Source: Agrostemma githago
Lineage: Eukaryota; Streptophyta; Magnoliopsida; Caryophyllales; Caryophyllaceae
Direction of reading: 5' to 3'
Assembly (NCBI GenBank): GCA_958450325.1
Contig: OY288247.1
Span: 8,360,429 to 8,424,428 of the forward strand
Length of the DNA: 64,000 nucleotides
In this document: positions 52,974-64,000 of the stretch, in pieces
Layout of the letters: the number at the start of each line of letters is the position of its first letter
How positions within the stretch are numbered: position 1 is the first letter of the stretch
Position numbers and translations under genes: made by a program
The notes under the pieces: generated by a model
The model's database searches: none
What the model was told of the DNA's origin: nothing
Seen by the model: the letters and a program-made list of their open reading frames with translations, nothing else

Positions 52974-54527
52974 GGTTACAAAGATAAAATAAAAATACTC
53001 CGTAGGTGTTAAATTATTTTTGACTCGTATTCCGTAACCCGACTTATAACCCGTACTTAACGGGACTCATATTCTAAACCGATCCGCCCAACCAATTCAA
53101 CAAGACTGCCAGTTGGTGAGACCGTATGCATGCATATACTGTATACATACTTTGAGTTATTTGTGTTTTTGACTTTTTTTTTTTGGTTGAACTGTAAGTC
53201 CGTGACCTTTGTCCTCGTGTGCATGCAAATTCAAGCTCTTAATCAAAATTATTCAATTTAATTTCTTTAAAAAAAATAGTTTAATTTAATTTAATTAATA
53301 TTAATATTAGTTTAGGAGTTAAATAAAATGGGTAGGAATAGGTAATTGAAAGATGAATGAGTTAGATGATGATCATATTCATTCAAAAGTAAAAACGAGA
53401 ATTAATGAATGGTTTTGAGAGAAATTAGAGAGGGAATAATGGATTGATTACCTAGAGAGATGAAACCATGGAACAGAAATGGAGGGCATGGAGGGAAATG
53501 TGCAACCATAAATATGAGATCAAACAATTAAAAGAAGAAGAAGATGGAGAGGAGAAATTAAAAGAGTTGAGGGAAAAAAGGGTGAAGAGGGGAAGAATGA
53601 GGGTGGGGGTGATACAACAGTGTAACTTACAAAGTACTCTCTCATATTATTGACAGTCTTGAGGTGAATTTTTTAGGAATTTTATCTGAATTTTATCAAT
53701 AATATTGCAAAATCTAAAAAAAATCTAAAGGTGTGATATTGAATGTTGAAAGGTAGGTTGGTGTGAATGTGAGTGTGACTATGTGAGTATTGAAAAACAA
53801 GGGTGTTTTACAGTATAGTTAGTCTCCCTTGTGACGGAAGTATCGTTACTTTATTATAACGGGTCAAATACTATTCATTTATGTAGAAAAGATAATACTT
53901 TATTTTTGTATTGTTTTATCTTTTTCTAAGTAAATGGATCATATTTAATCCGTCATGAAAAAATGACGGATAACTTCGTCGCAAATAATAATTTATGGGT
54001 ACAATATAAGGACTAAATACCACATTATGATACCATACATAAATGAGTTGGTGCTAAACTAGTAAACATAATAGGCTTTTAATCTTCTAATAAATCTTGA
54101 TTTCCTTCCGTATTTACTATCTTTTCCATCAATGTTTAACTGTTCTATTTTACGGTGTCTCAATTATTTATTGAAGTTACTCTTTGTCGTGCGTATTTTA
54201 CTCAATGCAGTATTTTATTTTTGTACCTTTTTTTTCCATTAAATGCTCTTCATTAGAAAAAAAACTTAATTTTATGTCTCTCACCCATTCTACCATAACT
54301 CTAGAAATTATCCATTTTTTTCAATTATTATCGATTACCTTCAATTCTAACTATACATGTACATGAATTTTTTATTAAAATAATGCTCAAAGATAAATTA
54401 ATTGTTGTTTCGGTCGGGATGAAAACTAATTATCAAAATGGGGTTCATATAGGTTCGGACATGGGTTCAATTATTAAATTGTATAGAAGAGAAAGTAATT
54501 TGTATGTATTGAATGAATTAATATGCT
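52974..54527. other. AT-rich intergenic region
   Basis: A short Lys/Glu-rich open frame (53,468-53,653) has no recognisable domain and I do not call it a gene. At about 53,819-53,995 the ends TTGTGACGGAAGTATC and the inverse of TTGCGACGAAGTTATC suggest a further MITE, but the borders are weak. Confidence 0.4.
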
Positions 54528-54530
54528 AAG

Positions 54531-54823
54531 GGCTTGTTTGGTTACCCATCTAATTACCGGGAAGTGCAAGATCCCGGTAAGTGCATTTTCAGGGAGTTGT
54601 TTGGTTGCCCACTTCATGGGAACTGTCACTTCTCAGGAATTGCCACTTCCACCATAATGGGGAAGTTACTCACCAAGCCCCCCCTGGTGTGTAGAACTTC
54701 TCGCATGAAATCATTTCCCACATGGCAACCAAACAATATTTTTGTAATTCCCATGAAATACAAATTCACGTGAATTTAAAGTTCCCGGTAACTTCATCTT
54801 CCCATGGTGAACCAAACGAGCCC
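54531..54823. mobile_element. Tourist-like (PIF/Harbinger) MITE, 293 bp
   Basis: The ends are GGGCTTGTTTGGTTACCC and the inverse of GGGCTCGTTTGGTTCACC. TAA on both sides (54,528-30, 54,824-26) is the 3-bp duplication typical of the superfamily. Confidence 0.85.
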
Positions 54824-54836
54824 TAAAATTAGTTAC

Positions 54837-54949
54837 TGTTAGATACAAGGAGGTGTTTATATAGCCTCTTCATGTCTAGTTATCTAACAACCTAGGTTAG
54901 TTAGTTGGTTAGGTTTAACTAAACTCTCGTAACTAACTGATATGTGTCA
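54837..54949 (-). repeat. Copia 2, 3' LTR (113 bp)
   Basis: On the minus strand it reads TGACACATATCAGTTAGT to ...CTTGTATCTAACA, with TATATAAACACC as a probable TATA region. It follows a polypurine tract (GAAGGGGGGATAT, 54,950-54,963). This is short for a copia LTR. Confidence 0.75.
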
Positions 54950-54960
54950 ATATCCCCCCT

Positions 54961-57900
54961 TCAAGCTTGACTTGGGTGGAAGAGCAAGCCAAGCTTGGAT
55001 GAGAAAAACTTATGAAGATCTGCACTTAATGGCTTCGTCATGATGTTTGCGAGCTGCATTCCGGATCTGACAAATTGCGTAAGTAGAAATCCTTCTTCTT
55101 GTTTTTCTCTTACGTAGTGGCAGTCTATATTGAGATGTTTTGTTCGTTCGTGGAACACCGGGTTCTGAGCAATGTGAAGGGCTGCTTTACTGTCGCAGAA
55201 AAGAGGAATCAGCTGTGGAGTAATCACCCTTAAATCTTTGAGCAGATTGTTCACCCAGACAATTTCCGAACTTGTGTATGAAAGACTTCTGTATTCAGAT
55301 TCGGCAAAGCTCTTACTCACAGTTTTTTGCTTTTTCGTTTTCCAAGAAATCAATGAAGATCCAAGGAATACACAAAAAACACTCAAGGAGCGACATGAGA
55401 AGACACATTGTCCCCAATTTGCACCTGAGTACGGAGACAGTGAGAGGTTTGATTTGCTGGGGTAGAACAGTCCTGTGTTAATAGTACCTTTAAGGTATTT
55501 AAGAACGTGGATGGCGGCTTGCATATGAGGCACTTGAGGAGCACTCAAAAATTGACTTAAATGTTGAACCAAGTAAGAAAGGTCAGGCCTGGAAGAATTG
55601 AGATATAGCAGGCGAGCAACTAAAGTCCTGTACTGCTCAGGTTCAGCAAGCAGTTATCCATTATCAGTTGATAAGTTGAGATTCTTCTTCATAGGGAACG
55701 CAGCTGCTGTACAATCCTCCATATGTAGATCTTTAAGAATATCAATGATGTATTTGCGTTGATTTAGTACATTTCCTGACTCATTTCTAGCAACCTTTAG
55801 ACCTAAGAAGTACCTTAATTGACCCAGGTCCTTAATGGAGAAAGCTATGTCTAAACCCCTTTTGATTTCTTGGATTGTGTTATCACACGTGCCAGTGAGC
55901 ACGACGTCATCCACATATACCAATGCTATAATGAAAGTGTTTGTCTTAACTTCATATCTTGTATACAAAGAATAATCATGCTTGGACTGTTGAAATCCAA
56001 TGCTCAAAACATACTTTGTTAATTCCTTGTTCCATTGTCTTGAGGCTTGCTTAAGGCCATACAAGGATCGTTTCAGTTTACAAACCTTTCTTGGTGGAAC
56101 TGTGTAACCCTCAGGAGGAGTCATGCAAACTGTTTTATCCAAAAACCCGTGTAGAAACGTATTATCTATATCTAACTGGTGTAACTTCCAATTCTGAGCC
56201 GCAGCAAGAGCTAAAAGTGTTCTAATCGTGATAAATTTTGCCATTGGAGAGAATGTGTCAGTATAATCCTTATCCTTGATCTGATTATACCCTTTTGCAA
56301 CGAGCCTGGCTTTGAATTGTTCAACCCTACCATCTGCAAGGTACTTGATTTTGAAAATCCACTTGCAACCGATGGGTTTTTGATTAGCAGGAAGATCGAC
56401 AACCTCCCATGTATGATTATTCTCAAGGGCTTGAACCTCCTTGTGCATAGCTTCAACCCATCTGCAGTCACGCAATGCCTGTTTGTATGTATAAGGCTCA
56501 TGCTCAACCATTGTGTTGGCCACACTTGCCACATAACCTTCTTCAAACATGGTCAGGTCCTTGAGAACAGCGGAATAGAAGGACTCTGATCTGGATTCAG
56601 AAGATATGGTCTGAACTGGAACTCTAACATTGCAGTGGTAAGGCTGCAGACGCACTGAAACTTGCCTTTGTCTGGTTGATCTTCGTACATCAAGAACTTC
56701 TTCAACCGAATCCGTGTCACTGTGGTTCTCATGGAGACCACCAGTAACACTATCACCTTGACTACTCTGAGACTCTATTACTGTGTCACTTACATTCATA
56801 TCATTGTTCATAAACTCACCAGCACTAGTATCAACCTCATTGGAATTATTATCAAGGGTATTCAAACTAGCATTATCTATGTGAGGAACAACTAATGTAG
56901 ACGTAGCTGGATTAACAACAGGCAAAGAGTTCACAGGTAAACAAGATGCAGATTTCTTCTGCAAATAAGGGAATACATTCTCTCGAAGGACAACATCTCT
57001 ATTTGTGAAAACTGTTTGAGAACCTAAATCAGAAAACATGTAACCTTTTTTATTATGCGGGTAACCAATGAACACACATTTTCTAGCCCTATATCCAAAC
57101 TTATCCTTGTAAGTTGGAGGCATTGTGGCAAAACAAACACAACCAAAAACTCTCAAAGACGAAAAATCAGGCTGCTTTTTAAAAAGTCTGAAATATGGTG
57201 TTTTCCCATTTAAGATAGGAGTGGGCATCATATTTATAAGATGTGTAGCTGTCAGTAAACAATCCCCCAAAATTTAATAGGCAATCCTGAATGAATTCTT
57301 AAAGCTCGTGCAATTTCAAGCAAATGTCGATGTTTTCTTTCGACTCTCCCATTTTGCTGTGGAGTACCTACAATACTACTTTCATGTTTAAGTCCTTTGT
57401 CTTTGAATAGTCTCCCACACTTTATTAAAGAACTCAGTACCATTGTCAGAACGAATAACTCTAAGATGAGCATGAAACTGGGTTTCAACATAAGTAAGGA
57501 AATCTTTAATTAGCTGTGGAACTTGGTCTTTGGTCTGGAATAAAATGGTCCAGGTACTCCTAGAATGATCATCAAGCAAAGTCAAAAAATAACGAGCACA
57601 ATTCATACAAGGAATTTTGTATGGACCCCAAACATCCAAGTGAATCAACTCAAAGCATGAAGCAGCATGTGAAATACTTTCTTTGAAAGGAAGCCTGTGA
57701 TGTTTAGCCATTATACATGTCTCACAGAATTTATTCTTTGTTGGCATGACATTCTCATCAACATGTATGATGGTATCAAAAGAAACTTCTCCTAATCTAG
57801 CATGGAAAAGTTCACTAGTAATGCTTTTTACAGAATTTGCAGCACTTTTGGTAATAGTAGAAACAATGCTATCTATCAGTTCTTGTTGTTTATTTGCCTG

Positions 57901-58479
57901 CAACCTGTACAATCCTCCTACCCTCTTCCCTTTAGCCACAATTTTATTGGAACGGTCCTGAAAAATACAATTAGAGGAGGAAAATACAGCATGAAGCAAG
58001 TTATGATCAATTAACTTCGAAACAGACAGCAGATTTTGTGTGAATTTAGGAATACAGAGTATAAAACACATTGTTCAACACCACATTATTCATGATCTTA
58101 ACATCTTCTACTTGTGTTACTTTCGTTGTGTGACCATTTGGCAATCCAATGACAATGGGTCATTCTAACAACCTAACATTGTGCATTAAACTCAGGTCAT
58201 GTGACATATGATCCGAAGCTCCAGTGTCTACAATCTGTCATGCAATTTACAAACAACAGAACTAGATAGATTAGAGTCTGAAATCATACCAGCAAACCCA
58301 GAACAACTCGCTAAGTCCACATGATTAACTGCAGGTCTTGTGTCAAAAATCCTTTGCATTACCTGATCAACCACAGAAGTAACCAAACCATCAATTAAGG
58401 ACGCATCAAACGACATAGCTTGAGACTTGGGTACCACAGATAACGGATCATCCAGCAAGTTCTCATCCATTGTATCCAC
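54961..58479 (-). pseudogene. Copia 2 pol polyprotein relic (integrase, reverse transcriptase, RNase H)
   Basis: The order is correct but frames change at least four times. The 58,071-57,388 piece carries the pre-integrase and integrase start (LFHARLGEVSF, FCETCIMAKHHRLPF, IHLDVWGPYKIP, IRSDNGTEFF). The 57,491-57,252 piece has the second half (IVGTPQQNGRVERKHRHLLE). The 57,270-55,654 piece has the integrase end and reverse transcriptase (CKWIFKIKYLADG, LALVYVDDVVLTG as read). The 55,572-54,961 piece has RNase H and the end (SFAESEYRSL, HYVREKQEEG). Gag is missing except perhaps the acidic stub at 58,479-58,228. Inactive. Confidence 0.9.
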
Positions 58480-58539
58480 ATTGTTTGCAGATTTCTTGAA
58501 GGATTTGCCTTTATTCTCATTGACTAGATTTTTCGACAG

Positions 58540-58612
58540 ACTGATCGGTCAGTCGACTAGATTTTTCGACTGACCGATCGGTCGGTCGACTATGTTCTTC
58601 GACCAATTTTTT
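58540..58612. repeat. Imperfect tandem of a GACTGACCGATCGGTCGGTC palindrome
   Basis: TAGATTTTTCGAC is followed by a self-complementary block (GACCGATCGGTC in the second unit), twice in about 75 bp. It is short, with no terminal features seen. Confidence 0.6.
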
Positions 58613-58625
58613 TTCGAAACAAGTA

Positions 58626-58721
58626 CTCCCTCCGATTCAGAATGAATGATCTTCCCCTTTGATTAAAATATACCTCACATATATTAAACAAATGGGAATA
58701 TCATTTTTGAATCGGAGGGAG
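58626..58721. mobile_element. Stowaway-like MITE, 96 bp
   Basis: CTCCCTCCGATTCAGAATGA and the inverse ...TTTTTGAATCGGAGGGAG are flanked by TA on both sides (58,624-25, 58,722-23). Confidence 0.9.
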
Positions 58722-58754
58722 TAGTTTTGAACCATTTGAAATATCAGTTTGTTG

Positions 58755-58850
58755 ATGATGGTGTAGTGGTTAGTCATTTGTCTTATAGTCGATTGGTTAG
58801 GGGTTCGATCCTTGTTAATAACAATTTGTTTGTTGAATTATTTTTGTAGA
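58755..58850 (+). mobile_element. tRNA-derived SINE, second member of the family at 2,374
   Basis: A box A-like GTGTAGTGGTTAGTC (58,761) and a box B-like GGGGTTCGATCC (58,800) are followed by TTGTTAATAACAATTTG. The tail matches that of the copy in the foldback element. Confidence 0.55.
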
Positions 58851-58873
58851 TTTTTGAAAGACAAATGTGTAAA

Positions 58874-59354
58874 CAGGGATGACAACGGATCGGATCCGGA
58901 CCGGATCCGCATGGATCCAGATCCAGATCCGCACCCCTAGTAGCGGATCCGGATCCGGTCCGGATCCGACGGATCCCAAAAATGTAGATCCAGATCCAGA
59001 ACCGTCGGATCTGGACCAGATCCAATTTCTTACCTAAATTCTACAAATTTTTTAAATAATACGTATTTGCGACCATATTAATTTTCATAATTTTACAAAT
59101 AAATCGAATTTAAATATTCATAATCAAAGATTAATAAACTAAAAGAAAAAAGTCTTAGAAATAACCAAAAAACAAAAATTAAAGTTCCAAGTTTTTTATT
59201 ATTGTTAATTTTTTAATAAAACGGATTTGCGGATCCGGATCTGATTTACTTATTAAGATCCATATCCATATCCAACGAATCTCAAAATTTAAGATCCTTA
59301 TCCGATCCTTGCGGACCGGATCTGGATCGGATCCCAAATCCGTTGCCATCCCTA
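58874..59354. mobile_element. hAT-type MITE, 481 bp, rich in GGATCC-like words
   Basis: A perfect 8-bp duplication TGTGTAAA (58,866-58,873 and 59,355-59,362) flanks CAGGGATGACAACGGATC and the inverse of TAGGGATGGCAACGGATT. Subterminal GGATCCGG/CCGGATCC words occur many times at both ends. Confidence 0.95.
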
Positions 59355-59362
59355 TGTGTAAA

Positions 59363-60514
59363 TAGGGGAATTCAAACCCATGTTATCTTGGAGGGCAGTT
59401 GAGCCCCAAGATGGCATTTTGGAGGGCAGAGTGCAAGAAGAAATAGCTGAGGGGGAGGGAGATTTTATTAGGGTTCTTGATGCTGATAAGGCAGAGCGTG
59501 AGAGAAGGGAAATGGATTTAGAGGTCAGGGTAGGGGAATTAGTGAACCAGGTGGACCAACCTATTGAGACATCACTAGGAGAAATGGATTTAGTAGAAGA
59601 GGGGTATAATACAGATGCAATATTACTCAAAGAAAGGTTGCATGAGAGGCCTTTTATGGGAAAGACCAGACTGAAGATAATTCTCAGGAGATTATTGTAC
59701 AATCTCCATTGGATTTGTATGGAACTAGTTCTATTATTTTCCCTCCTACAAATTAGTTTACGCATATATGCAAGGGAGAGTCTAGTAGGCCGTTATTGCC
59801 TGAAGTAGATGGTGTAGCACTTGGAATAAGGAAGAAGAGGAAAGCATTTTCTGAACGAGGCTTGAGGAGTAGAATGATGGAAAGCATTGAAGAAGAAGAG
59901 TTGTGTATGTCTGATGCTAGTAGCACAAGGAAAAAGAAGAGAAGTAGGGGAGGAGAAGATGTTGGGGGCAAGGTCAGAGGGCTAGTATTGGAGCCGCCTA
60001 TTCGTCTCATCATGGACATGGAGATGGGCTTTGTCGAGATTGGGCCTAACCAATCTCCTAATTCAAAATGATGGGACTCTTGTGGAATTGTAAGGGCTTT
60101 TCTGATCCGCTCAACCATACAATTCCTAAAATTAGAGCGCTTTTATCTAATAATAGTAACTTTGATTTTATTTTCTTTTCTGAAGTGAAATGTGCTAGTA
60201 ATATAGTGGCTAATATTTGTAGGCCTTTTGGGTTTCTTAATTAGGAAGGCTCGGATGCTAGGGGCAGTAGTGGCAGACTGTATGTAGGGTGAAAGGCATT
60301 GTCGGCGTTTTCGCATGTTTGTGTGTGCCCCAACTACATCATTTTGCTTTCTAATATTATTAGTGGGTTCCCTTGTTATTTGGTTCTTGTTTATGGTGAG
60401 CCAGACGTATCTTTGCGTGATGGTGTTTAGGAGACTTTAAGGGAATGAATTTGTTCTTTCGAATACCCTTTTCTGCTAATTGGAGATTTTAATCAAGTTG
60501 ACCAAATAGAAGAT
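59363..60514 (+). pseudogene. LINE fragment: ORF1 end and endonuclease start, cut by element B
   Basis: A Glu/Arg-rich ORF1-like stretch (59,380-60,071, in two frames) is followed by the endonuclease start MMGLLWNCKGF, FIFFSEVKCAS, then stops, then LLIGDFNQVDQ at about 60,490. The start corresponds to the usual plant L1 MxxLxWNCRG...SETK. Sequence ends at 60,514 where the LTR of element B begins, so the rest of the LINE lies beyond B. Several stops show decay. Orientation is opposite to LINEs 1 and 2. Confidence 0.7.
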
Positions 60515-62389
60515 TGACGCGGCGGGCGTCGCGATCCGCACGATCAAACAATATTTAGTCTCAACTAACTACTATGTAGTAGTGGCAAGTCGGAGCGAAC
60601 CACAGGGAAGCGGAGAAGTGTGATAGGTCAAGTCTAGGTGTAATCGCGTTTGGGGTCTAAAAAGGGGGGTTTTGGGACGAAATGATTAAACTAAGGCAAG
60701 CAAATTAAATGACCAAAACGAGAAACAATAATGATAAAGGCGTTAGGGAGAGTCGGGGAGTCGGAATTTGAGACAAGCATAAAATCATTACAAGAATTAT
60801 CACAAGATGAAAAAGGAGAGGAGCCACCTTTCGGTTTCCCTACCCGACCTAGCCTAAACCCGCTTTCGCAACGAATAAACTAAAGTCTCAAGACGGAATT
60901 ACCCAAACCCCGCGTTTCCCCATATTGGTTCGGGTGAGTCAGGCTAACCAAGTTGATCAGGCTAAGTCAATCAAGACACAATCATTCCAAGCAAGACAAA
61001 TCACCCTCAAATGCAATATTTCTCATAAAATGAAACCCGAATCTAGAATTCCTCCTACCCTAGCCCCCTAACTAAAATCTACTCACTATTCATACAAAAC
61101 ATGATAAAACAAATAATAGGGAGACTAGAAGAAAGACAAAACATGATGATTAAAAAGGAATAAAAATTAATCTAACACAAAAGAAGGGAAATTACTACTA
61201 AAATGATGACTAAACAAGGCAAAAATAAGGGAAAACAAATAAACAACTATGGAGAAACAAACAAAGGAGAGGGAAAAACAAGGAATTACTAACAATGAGA
61301 TTTAAAACAACACAAACATAAAAATGACAAGACAAACAAACAATGGATTAAGAAAAGAGTAAAAAGGAAACTAATTAATTAATGGAGAAAGGGAGAAGGA
61401 AAGAAAGTACCAACTATACATAAAATGAAAGGAGGAAGATGAAGATCAAAATAAAGTTTGAATCTTGGAGGAGAAAAGACAACTTTGTCACCCAATTCTT
61501 GCAAAACTCTTCAATCTTCAAAATAAAACCCAAATCTAAACTATTACAAGAACTTGATTGTAGATTGAAAGACAAAATTAATCTAAAACTAAGAAGATTT
61601 CTAGATGAATACTGAGTTTTCTAAGGAAGCTTTCTACAATGGAGATCTACTAAACTATGTCTAATCTAAAGAGGCACACTTAAGGCACACTTAGGGTGAA
61701 AACCTAAGGTAACTATATATATTAAACCCTTAATGGGTCACACAACTTAAGGTCCATAATCCAATCTTTTTCCTTTAATTAGACCTTCACCCTATGCATC
61801 TTCACATGACAAAACTTCACCCCGCGATTTAAGGTCATCCGTGAGTCAATACCGCTGGGTAAAATTTTACCCGGTCATTTCACCCGATGAACTTTCTCCA
61901 GAAATGCAATTTTGTCGCTTCTTTACCGTCAGGCGAAACTCTCACCAAACTTCACCCGGTGGTGAGAGTTTCGCCTGGTCATTTTGCCCAGTGGTGAGTG
62001 TTCACGAAAATCTTCGGGGATGTGGAAAATGTCGTCGGGCAAAATTTCACCCGATGGTTACTCATCGGGTGATACTTCACCCGATGGTTTTTCGCCTCTT
62101 TTCCAGTCTCTTTCTTTGCCGATCGATTAGATTACTTGAACTTTATGTTGTGTGCTTTGCTCTTCAGACGGTATCTCTCTCTTTCATGCTCATGGAAGCT
62201 CGGACACATTTTTGGTCGAAAATCCTGTCAAAATAGACATAAAATTACCAAAAACACGTAAATTGTAAAAGAGAGACTCTAATGCGAGAAATACTCAAAA
62301 TAGGGCGATAATCGCACTTTATTCTCACAAAGTGGAGCAAAAACAGGTCTAAATGAGAGGAAAAACGATCCAAATTTGACACACAACAA
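60515..62389 (-). repeat. Element B, 3' LTR (1,875 bp)
   Basis: It reads TGACGCGGCG at 60,515 to ...GACACACAACA at 62,389, with a polypurine tract immediately right. The part from 61,168 is collinear with 14,311-15,550. Like that copy it has a block (61,850-62,090) rich in TTCACCCGGTGGTGA-type words. The 5-bp flank AAGAT at 60,510-60,514 is a candidate duplication whose partner lies outside the window. Confidence 0.85.
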
Positions 62390-62401
62390 TTCCCCCACAA
62401 T
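62390..62401 (-). other. Element B polypurine tract
   Basis: TGTGGGGGAAT on the minus strand directly precedes the LTR start TGTTGTGTGTC. Confidence 0.85.
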
Positions 62402-64000
62402 AAACCGTTGCTTGTCTTCGAGCAAAGACCCAAAAAAAATTAGCTACTACTACTAAGCTAGACTACGCTAAGCCGATACGGGGAAATTAACGGGCCCGCT
62501 CCGTTCCTTCAACTCACATCGATGTACCCATGAGGTAGAGTACCTCCATGCAAGGCAAGTCGGGTCTTGCTCAAAATTGGGGATGCGACTAACACACACA
62601 CAAACACAAAAAAAAAAAACAAAGAAGACACACAGAAAGATAGACGCATCCAAAAAGAAAATAAATCACTGAATCCCTCATCGAAACGACGGAGAAAGCA
62701 CCGGTTTTAAACTCAAGCCAAGCGAGAACACTACCAAGTTAGTCACCCAAATTGACATGAACAAAATCCTAATAGGATGACAATCAAACAATAATAACAT
62801 TGAAAATTTACCAAGTTCCTTCTAATTCCACTAAAGATGCCTATAACGGGACGATAAATTGAGTGGATAAGTGAGAACCATGGAGTTAGAAAGCACTGTA
62901 GGTAAGTGTTATCCTGTCTCCTAAGCTAAGCCTAGAGGATCCTCCCAAAATCGAGAAAGTCAATTTGACCAAACAAAAAAATGGGCAAGTGTTTGCAAAA
63001 TGGTAAGGATCGACTAATTACCGCTATTTTCCTTCCTCGGGACTCGGTCCTCTAGTACGCATTTCACGGCAAATAGTCAACCAAGGGATTATTTGGGTTT
63101 GGGAATATTTTTCGAGGTTTTGATTTTCTTTTCGGTTTTCTTTCTTTCCCCATTATTTCGGTTGAGGGTTTTTTTTTCCGGAATCGCCCTTCTTCTTCTT
63201 CTTCATTTTTCCCTTTTGCTTTTGAGTAGCCCATAATTGGCTAGATGGTATTTTCGAGATCAAGGTAAAGCATATTTTTGCAAACTTATTTACTGAAATG
63301 GGTGAATGGTAGAGAAATAGGCTGGTCGGGTGTGCACCCCCTCTGAACCCACAATAAGATGAAAATTTGGACTAAAAATGGCTTCTCAAGTAAGGTCACC
63401 TAAGAGAACGGGAAACGGTAACCAAGGCCTTATCACTCCATGGGTGGTCAAGGTGGTCAAAATGCGAATCCCGTTGTAGACACCTAGTAGAAAAGACGGA
63501 CTCATGATAAAATTCAGTACAAAAATTGGTTCAAGGTCATTCTACTAGAATAATGTCCAAAAATCAAAAAGGGTTACTAACAAGGAAGTAATAAACACTC
63601 GGCCTAAACTCAAAATCGGGTTTTCGAAAACTTTACCTAGACAAACTATACAAAAATGAAAAAGAACACAAAAAGAACAAAACACAAGAAAAACAAAACG
63701 AATACACAAATATAGCCAAACACTCCAAACTCCATCAAGTCAACACAATCCACAACCACCAATTCCAAAATGTTCACCAAATGAACCTCCAAATAGCATA
63801 CAAGCTCATACTCCCATACAACTAAGAGAAGGGGAAAAACGAAGGTAGAAGATATTACCAAGCGGTCTTCATTTTCGCCACCTTACGTACCCATGGTAAT
63901 TGGTTGGTGGTGTACCTACAAAAAGGAGAATGCAAGGCAATACGAGTGACACAAAAAAACAAAAATGAAAGAAAAGAAAAATAAAATGAAGAGAAAAAGA
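62402..64000 (-). other. Element B 3' internal region (continues past the window)
   Basis: No coding frame with a recognisable domain is seen. The first 200 bp resemble the PPT-proximal part of element A (62,498-62,580 vs 3,415-3,500). The rest is AT-rich with CTT and A runs, as in the noncoding 3' part of A. Any gag or pol would lie to the right. Confidence 0.6.

Larger units (their letters stand above)
54837..58530 (-). mobile_element. Copia 2: decayed Ty1/copia element lacking gag and 5' LTR
   Basis: A 3' LTR, PPT and pol relics are present. To the right, sequence homology stops near 58,530 and is replaced by unrelated DNA. No 5' LTR or PBS is seen, so the element is 5'-truncated. Confidence 0.85.

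Noticed and set aside
53468..53653. 61-residue Lys/Glu-rich frame
   Set aside because: No domain, no conserved neighbours and no splice or promoter evidence.
58755..58850. tRNA gene
   Set aside because: Box A and box B are present, but there is no acceptor stem or anticodon arm. A SINE head is the better reading.

Overview
This is nuclear DNA of a flowering plant, probably a eudicot. The evidence is one host gene with six introns-separated exons that matches the plant calcium-channel gene CNGC2, pieces of a plant NEK kinase gene, and dense plant-type transposons (Ty1/copia, Ty3/gypsy of the Athila/Ogre kind, CACTA, hAT, Stowaway and Tourist MITEs, L1-type LINEs, tRNA-derived SINEs, a Cassandra TRIM LTR). 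The retroelement proteins give an impression of Caryophyllales, but the window alone does not prove that. Apart from CNGC2, almost everything is transposable element or element debris.

Layout. From 1 to 15,550 there is a nest. A family B LTR (14,311-15,550) was hit by element A, a gag-only gypsy-type element on the minus strand with LTRs at 1-3,290 and 12,142-14,310. Element A's gag was then hit by a complete, intact Ty1/copia element (5,524-10,853) with apparently identical LTRs and a CTACA target duplication. A 1.1 kb foldback DNA transposon, itself carrying a tRNA-like SINE, sits in the left LTR of A. From 15,551 to 19,467 there are LTR debris and a hairpin. From 19,468 to 25,283 lies a complete-ended but decayed CACTA transposon with a TTT target duplication and a Cassandra solo LTR inside its transposase.

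From 26,716 to 37,487 there is a train of three minus-strand non-LTR retrotransposons separated by pure (ATT)n arrays, the last about 1.5 kb long. From 37,621 to 39,998 follow exons of a broken NEK kinase gene. Then come a CACTA-like terminal repeat array (40,650-40,981), an Athila-like ORF1 relic with polypurine tract and LTR (41,386 to about 45,060), and a Stowaway MITE containing a hAT element (45,531-46,734).

CNGC2 occupies 47,459-50,500 on the minus strand, in six exons encoding about 679 residues. A 1.04 kb inverted-repeat element begins only 60 bp upstream of its start codon. Further right are a SINE, a Tourist MITE, a decayed second copia (54,837 to about 58,530), a Stowaway MITE, a hAT MITE rich in GGATCC-type words, a LINE fragment, and a second family B element whose LTR (60,515-62,389) and polypurine tract run toward the window end.

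The elements do not form a pathway. What the order shows is a time series of nested insertions around two host genes, one intact (CNGC2) and one dead (NEK).
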